Shown here piece by piece: positions 58,100 to 64,000 of a DNA stretch of 64,000 nucleotides (positions within the stretch are counted from its first letter, which is position 1; each line of letters begins with the position of its first letter). The DNA comes from Castanea sativa (Eukaryota > Streptophyta > Magnoliopsida > Fagales > Fagaceae). Both the position numbers and the translations under genes were made by a program. The notes under the pieces are model-generated. The model was not told where the DNA came from. It saw nothing but the letters and a program-made list of their open reading frames with translations, and did no database searches. The stretch covers positions 19,523,390 through 19,587,389 of the forward strand of contig NC_134016.1 in assembly GCF_040712315.1 (NCBI RefSeq), read 5' to 3'.

Positions 58100-58312
58100 T
58101 TGATAACAAGGATCCAAGCAAGGCAATTTCCCTGTTGTGGTCTGCCATATAAATGCTGGGGACCAGGTTTATATGCCTTGAAAGACATGGCAATTGTGAT
58201 GAAAAAATTGGATTAATCTGATGAGGCAATTGAGGCTATCAAATATTTTCATCATCTCTGCCCTTATGATTCTCCGGAATCTCTTGACAATGTGTTAGTT
58301 GAACTCTACAAG
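58100..58312 (+). pseudogene. POLLENLESS3/MS5-type TPR exon, copy 2
   Basis: Behind CTACAG it encodes DNKDPSKAISLLWSAI, then frame damage around ATATAAATGC, then LKDMAIVMKKLD with a stop, and ends CPYDSPESLDNVLVELYK before GTAAAAC. It keeps the exon end better than copy 1 (no TAG after DS). Exons B and C of copy 1 have no partner here. Confidence 0.82.
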
Positions 58313-58929
58313 GTAAAACTAAAATCAGTTTTATCCAATAAATAGTTTCTTATATTTTACTTGCCGTTCTTTGTCATTTGCTATTTAGCTAGTTACATAT
58401 ATTCCATTGCCTTAGAAATGTTAGTTGGGTGAAATGCTTGTATCAACTATAAAGGTTTAGGGATAAGATACTAGATCTTGTTGCTGTAGAGATGGGAAAC
58501 ATATGATTCATATGATGAAAACTCTTACTTATGATTCATAACATGATGTGTAGGCATGTAATTAAGTACACCAATTTATACTCATTAAAAAAAAGTTGAC
58601 ACCAATTTATATAATGCTTATTGTTGATGTAACCTTTTGGTCTTGATGATTTGTTAAAGTACGCAATGAATAACAGAAAATTTGAATCCTGTAGTCATCA
58701 TTATTACTAAAAAAAGAATACCGAAAATGAAAATCCCAAATGATTATGATTGTTGAACTATATTTTATTTTTTAATTTTAGAATTGGATACCTTAACGTC
58801 TATTGTTGGGAGCTGAATTGATCTTTAAGGTTGTGATTGGATGAAGAATTTGAGAAATTCTTAGAATTTTTAAATTGAAGGGATTTCAATTGATGGGAAT
58901 TTTAATCCCATTAATCTAAATCTCTATTG

Positions 58930-60130
58930 TTAAGATAAGTATAACTAAGAACTTAGAAATTAGAGTAGTATAATCTTTTCAATGATGATGGTAATGGTAG
59001 TGGCAATGATTTGGTGATGACGGTAGAATGGTGGTGGATGTTATGGGATGTTATGACAAGTGGCAAAGGTAGCAACACATGATGGTGGTGGTAGCATTGA
59101 CAGTGGTGGTGATGGTATTGGCATTAGCAACATCAGTGGTAATGATGTGAAAAGCAATGGTGGGTTGAGATAATTATGGTGGTTGAAATTTGTACAATGA
59201 TAGCTTCTTCCGCGATTTTCTCTTTTGGGGCTTTGTATGTCCTCCATAGAATTTGAACTTGGGCTATGGATAAAACTAAGTTCACTCTATTGTTAAAGCA
59301 AACAAGTGAAATCCATTTTGGAAATTCCAAAATTGCAACCAAGTAAAATCCTACATAAAAATCTCTTATGCAAATAGTACATTACTGAATTTCCAACTCT
59401 GAAAGTAACTAGACCTAAAAGGACAATCTTCAACACCACCACCACCATTATTACATCTTTAAACTCACCGTAATACTATCAGCCATACCACTCTGGCCCT
59501 ACTGCCTTTATCGTGTCTGTACACCACCTCTTAACTGCCATATTGACTCCCTTTTGCCACCACTGCCTCTGCGTACTTTGTAGTTACAACCACTCGGGCA
59601 TCAATTTATAAGTGTGCTGGATTTAAGGTTTGTTCTCGTTGGAGCACAACTCCATGCTGGTTGTTCCTGTTATGTTAGAAGTTCTTGGAATGGACTCAAT
59701 GATTACTTGTTTAGCATGTTGCAGGCCACATCTTCTGGTAATTTTAGGATCAACATATTGTAACTTTGCTTTCAGAATTGTAAGTAGGCAATTTATGGCA
59801 TTTGCTTCAAATTGAATATTTTTTGCTTATGCCATTGATTTTTTTTTTTTTTAAATTTGAGAGGGGGGGGGGGGGGGTGGGGGGGTTGGGGTTGCTTAAG
59901 AGCACCCTAATTTGTATTGATTCTGAGTGTTTAATTGTCAACGGTTGGGTTTGAAAAAAAATTCTATGGCAAGCGTAGAAGGAGAATTAATTATCATATG
60001 CTAAACTATTCACATAAACACTCAAGTATGTCCAAATGGCATCTCCTTCCCTCTAGGGTATGTTCGTTCCATATTGTTGTGTGAGTTCTAAGTATATAAG
60101 AAAAAACAAAGCTGAATTGTCTGGTTTTAT
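58930..60130. mobile_element. 1.2-kb insert relative to the 36 kb paralog, GGT-rich arm and ACC-rich arm
   Basis: Copy 1 is continuous at ATCTAAATCTCTATT..., while copy 2 is split here. The insert carries a (GGT/ATG)-rich stretch at 58,982-59,160 and a CCACCACCACC-rich stretch at 59,435-59,580, roughly inverted to each other. It also has a poly-T and a 15-G tract. No clear terminal repeats were found. It may be one insertion or several. Confidence 0.5.
59863..59885 (+). repeat. Poly-G tract
   Basis: Fifteen G, one T, then seven more G, followed by TTGGGGTTG. It could form a G-quadruplex. It may also be a place of sequencing or assembly error. Confidence 0.85.
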
Positions 60131-60135
60131 TATAG

Positions 60136-60792
60136 GTACCCCAATCCGTTAGCATTTACATGTTGTATGCTCTACAACCCCCTCTGTGGTATAAGCCAGA
60201 GCATGTAGCTGTAAACAAGCTTGAGGTACCTTGTGGGGTGTCTGAACTGAAGCAATATGATGGACCTCAGTTTTTTGTTATTCCTGGAAACCATGGTTTG
60301 TATAAATTCTGAGTCTAAGCCTTTCACGATTTACTTTTGTTCCTCCGCAAAAGAGAAAAGCTTTTGGAACTGATTCTTTTGTTTTCATTTATGAATTTAT
60401 TTCTGCATTTATTTGATAACATGAACTAGTATCAAATATTAGACCCTGATTTTGCCCATTAAGAAGCCCTTAAACTTTGTAACCGTCTAGATTGTCACTA
60501 TGGTGAAATAATATTCTCTTTTTGAACGTAGATTGGTTTGATGGTCTTAATACCTTTATAAGACTTATATATCATAAAAGCTGGTTGGGAAGGTGGTTTG
60601 ATGGTCTTAATACCTTTATAAGATTTATATATCATAAAATCTGGTTGGGAAGGTGGGGTTTATGCCTCAAAAGAAGAGTTATTTTGCTTTGCAACTCCTT
60701 AAAAGGTGGTGGGTATTTGGTCTCGATCTAGCACTCCTTGGTGATATTGATGTATACCAATTCAAATTCTTTTCAAAAGTAGTAAAGAATGA
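60136..60792 (+). pseudogene. Calcineurin-like metallophosphoesterase exons, copy 2
   Basis: Exon 1 (60,136-60,295) encodes MLYALQPPLWYKPEHVAVNK and SELKQYDGPQFFVIPGNH; the His of GNHD is kept here. Exon 2 (60,531-60,792) starts DWFDGLNTF, contains an in-frame 60-bp tandem duplication, then a one-base insertion (TGGGGTTTATGCC). It continues in the next frame as MPQKKSYFALQLLKRWWVFG, then LDLALLGDIDVYQFKFFSKV. It extends further into the protein than copy 1 but is frameshifted. Later exons are not recognised. Confidence 0.82.
60534..60653 (+). repeat. In-frame 60-bp tandem duplication
   Basis: Unit 60,534-60,593 is repeated at 60,594-60,653 with two or three changes. Each encodes WFDGLNTFIR followed by ten more residues ending WLGR. 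The 36 kb copy has a single unit. Confidence 0.95.
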
Positions 60793-60904
60793 GGTATTTC
60801 TTCTTTTCCTTTTTTGCTATTTTAATACTCTTCTGAAAATATCACAAGTGGATGATATTGGTGGTGCACCAGCAATCTTACCAAATGGTATGCTTACTGC
60901 ATGA

Positions 60905-62420
60905 GAGTTGTTTCCATGGTCCCCTTGTTATTGTCTTAATCTTGTTGGGTTGAACCTGATGTCTATAATCAAATTTTTGGAGATGGGCATATTACATTGT
61001 GTCTGTTACACATGTTGACAAGCACTATACACTACAAAAAAATTGAATTGTTTCAACCCAAGGCACTTCAATGGCTCTGCTCAGCTTCACGTGGTAGAGA
61101 TTTTTCACACTCATTTTGTTTATAAAACTCACCAGAGCTTATGAATAATATAGATTCATTTTCAAGTTATGAAGCTTGGAATTGGTAATCTATTTTTCCC
61201 CTTTTATTTGTTATTGTTTTGTTCAAATGAATACAAAGCCTGCATTCTTTTTTCTTTTTGTAGAATCTTGTTTATTCTTTTGTCGATTTTGTATTTTTGA
61301 TATTCGAGTAATGAATTTTTATGGACGTGATTAATTCAAGTAAAATTTTTTCGGTGATTTATATCAGGTGCAAGAAACTAATGTAATTGCAGGAAGGATC
61401 ACTGTCACATCAATCCGATGGTAGAACTGGGGTAAGTTTTTCAGTGTATCTGCTATGCTCATAAACTAGTTATTCTGCCCAAGGTTGCAGGCGGCCCATT
61501 TTTCTTTTGTAATGTACTTTAGCCACTAGCCAGAGAAAGCTATATAGTGCTTAATGCATGTACACATATGCAGTATATTGATGCCTTATGCATCCAAAGA
61601 AGGAAAAGCTTAAATAAAAATTCAAGTTATTCTAAAATAAGTAAACTCAATAGCCATTGCAAGAGAGGGAGAACTGGAGCTCGAAAAGATTAGTTTTATG
61701 ATGCTTTCAGTTAGTCATATGAAAAATTTGTTCATATTTATTTATTTTTTAATTATTCCATCCACAGTGTAAGCTATTAGCAGTGCTAGGGACAAAATGT
61801 TATTTCTGAAAACAGGAGGGAAGTCCCTAACATTACTCAAACCTCAAGAGTGGTTAGTATAATTTATCCTATTCTTTTATTACTCCCACGAAGAAAGAGG
61901 AAACTTTCCCCAGGGACTGAATGTGAGTCGCATAACAATTAGTAGTTCAAATGGAGGACTGGCATTTTTAACTAACTGCTTTTGTGGCTGATGTGTATAT
62001 AAACGCAGCAGAATTCTCGTCCATATTGTTTTCCTATTGAGGTGAAGTCATTGATACATAAAATACTCAATCTCAATTCTCAAACAGTAAGTATTTTGTT
62101 TTGCTATCTGCATATCCTAAAACTGCAAGCATTTTGTTTCTCTATACGCAGATCATAGAATTGGTTTTGTTGTTTACTCATATACATTCATTATGCATGC
62201 TTTATTTAGCAAGTCCATTGGGTCCCAATTGCTTGATCTGAATTACTTGATAAGATAGATTGGTTAGATGTAATTCATGCAAAGTCAATCATAAGATGAT
62301 CTTATAATGCTATTCCTCTTTAAAGAGCTGATATTTATTGCTAGTTTCTCGTTCCCTGCTTGTAACTTTAGGAACAAATGCAGAGCATATAGCATACAAG
62401 CAAAAGGACAGATATATATG

Positions 62421-62451
<31 letters not shown>

Positions 62452-63955
62452 AACCTTATATGTGCATGGGGTTTTATGAGTAGTTTGTATCATGAATGGC
62501 TTTAGTTTAGTTTGTGTGTGTGTGTGTGTGTGCGTGTGTGTGTGTGTGTAACCTTATATGTGCATGGGGTTTTATGAGTAGTTTGTATCATGAATGGCTT
62601 TAGTTTAGTTTGTGAAAGAGTTTTGTCTGGAATTGCTTTGCTTAGCTTGTTTTATGATAATGAATGCATTGTAGATAATTTCTTTTGGGTAAAATTTCAA
62701 ACTTCCTTAAACTTTGAGAAATACCCAAATTCTGTTGCTAAGCAGGATAAAAATTTCCTATTTTGTGTTTCTTTTTTGAATGAAGTCTGTGTGCGACGTT
62801 GATGTGGTTAAAATTCATAGACCGTTCACTTAATTATACATATAGGAATATGATTTCTTTGGATTAGTCCTATAATGATTACAGGGGCTTATATGCATTT
62901 CTCTGTTGAATGAGAAGAAGAATGAAGCATGATTAAAGTTAGTGTTAATATGTTTATTGTCATTTAGAAATTTATAGAAGTGTGGACTTATGCCAACAAA
63001 CATTTCCATTACTCTCTTATGGCTATTCTTTTGGCTAATAGTCATTAGCTACATTTTTGGCCTTCTTGTTATTCTTATAAGAATTTGAAAGATATCAATC
63101 TCAACTGGTGCAGACATTAGTGTTTATGCACGACAAAATATTTTTTCTTATTTTGAAATAGCTAATTTTATATATACAGAAAATTAAATAATTTTATGAT
63201 GCTACTACTAACAAACGTACATCCTTGTGTTTCCACTTTATCATAATATTCGAGCGACATAGAACAAATGCTTTGATATCCACTCACATTTGCACTCATG
63301 TGGATGATGATAGATCTATTTGCTGGAAGGCTTATTATTTTAGGAAAATGGTCCACTTATTTGTCTTTGAAATGAAGGGGGCCCATTTCATCGTCAATAT
63401 TTAGTTTTCATAAATCCAAGGTTGTACATGGTGCCACATCATTTAAAATCAATTATCATGCCTGATTGAATACAAAACTTGTACTCCATTTTATTTGCAG
63501 AAATCGAGGCCCACTTTGATGGTGTTGCGCTTGAGCTCTCTTTTCACTAGCAAATTTACTGACTAGGAGCTAGTGCTTTTGTATGTTACGCTAGGGACTT
63601 TACTTTGTTTTGATAAATAGGCCAGGGGACATCTTCATTCATTGATTTTCATATGTGATGCTTTTAGGATGTTTGCTATCTAATCAGTTACCTTTGCTAG
63701 TGATCTGTGACTCAAGTAGGATGTTTGTGACATTATGCTTGCATTTGCTTTTGGGTAATTCCCCATCTATATAGCTTGGGTTTCAGTGTTTTAGGCCAAA
63801 TTTTGCAATGTCTAAGTTCCTGTGGCATATGTTGTTTTGTATCCAATAGACAATGTCTATATCTCTTTTGTCTCTAGTTTTAGCATTTCTTCCTCATCTT
63901 GTTCTTGCAGTATCTTAGCATTTTGGGATTATTGGTCAGCATTCTAATTTATATA

Positions 63956-63989
<34 letters not shown>

Positions 63990-64000
63990 ATGTTTTTTCT
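60905..64000 (+). other. No recognisable gene; microsatellites and a recent tandem duplication
   Basis: A small exon-like piece (61,393-61,431, EGSLSHQSDGRTG with a GTAAGT donor) cannot be named. (TA)n runs to the window end (63,950-63,989). The rest is AT-rich without features. The window ends inside this stretch. Confidence 0.5.
62420..62614 (+). repeat. 98-bp tandem duplication with (TG)n
   Basis: A (TG)n run followed by TAACCTTATATGTGCATGGG and about 45 more identical bases occurs at 62,451 and again at 62,549. The two unique parts show no difference by eye, so the event is recent or the copies are being homogenised. Confidence 0.92.

Larger units (their letters stand above)
57960..60740 (+). 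repeat. Second copy of the 35.26-36.83 kb duplication
   Basis: Same order of POLLENLESS3-like exon, GGATACCTTAA phrase and metallophosphoesterase exons, with an insert of about 1.2 kb at 58,930-60,130. Confidence 0.9.

Noticed and set aside
12403..64000. tRNA or other structured RNA genes
   Set aside because: I looked for cloverleaf-like GGTTCGA/T-loop motifs with matching stems and saw none I could support by eye.

Overview
The window looks like nuclear DNA of a woody eudicot. It is AT-rich and full of long T/A tracts, microsatellites, MITEs and LTR retrotransposon remains. It carries short exon fragments that match plant proteins and are separated by intron-like sequence with GT/AG borders. 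No intact protein-coding host gene is evident. Almost every recognisable coding stretch is interrupted by stops or frameshifts, or is a lone exon. All identifications come from reading the sequence and from memory of protein families; no search was run.

Left part (1-11.6 kb). Bases 1-830 hold GTGTTT-rich repeats and a direct duplication. A decayed, minus-strand endogenous caulimovirid-like fragment (zinc-knuckle coat protein, then a broken aspartic protease) lies at about 1.05-2.17 kb. AT-rich tandem repeats follow. A complete-ended Ty3/gypsy retrotransposon occupies 4721-9723 on the minus strand, with 806/807-bp LTRs, a CTAGC target duplication, an initiator-Met-type PBS and a polypurine tract. 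It is internally deleted: RNase H and most of integrase are gone. Its pol frame runs into the 3' LTR, as in CRM/Galadriel-type chromoviruses. A MITE (10.4-10.8 kb) and a long foldback element with mirrored 20-T and 20-A tracts (11.1-11.55 kb) follow.

Right part (11.6-64 kb). This is a mosaic of fragments from unrelated host genes, all on the plus strand: SF3B2 (two copies), LRR receptor kinase, proteasome alpha-2/PAB1 (several pieces), EHD1 GTPase (two copies), insulin-degrading-enzyme-like peptidase, RLT/DDT-homeodomain protein (a triplicated DDT block plus a later exon), POLLENLESS3/MS5-type TPR protein (two copies), calcineurin-like metallophosphoesterase (two copies) and a STRUBBELIG-family LRR exon. 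Blocks of this mosaic recur within the window as direct duplications, for example 23.6-26.3/44.2-46.9 kb, 35.3-36.8/58.0-60.7 kb, 11.0-12.4/51.6-53.7 kb and 18.1-18.5/26.3-26.8 kb. Some disabling lesions are shared by both copies (EHD1 P-loop exon, PAB1 nonsense codon), so decay came before duplication.

The one-strand, intron-retaining, multi-gene composition resembles gene-fragment capture by Helitrons or Pack-type elements followed by segmental duplication, but I could not find termini that prove a carrier. CACATG-rich satellite-like arrays (27.7-29.6, 39.3-39.5 and 50.4-51.4 kb), MITEs with paralogous empty sites and a GC-rich 845-bp terminal-inverted-repeat element complete the region.
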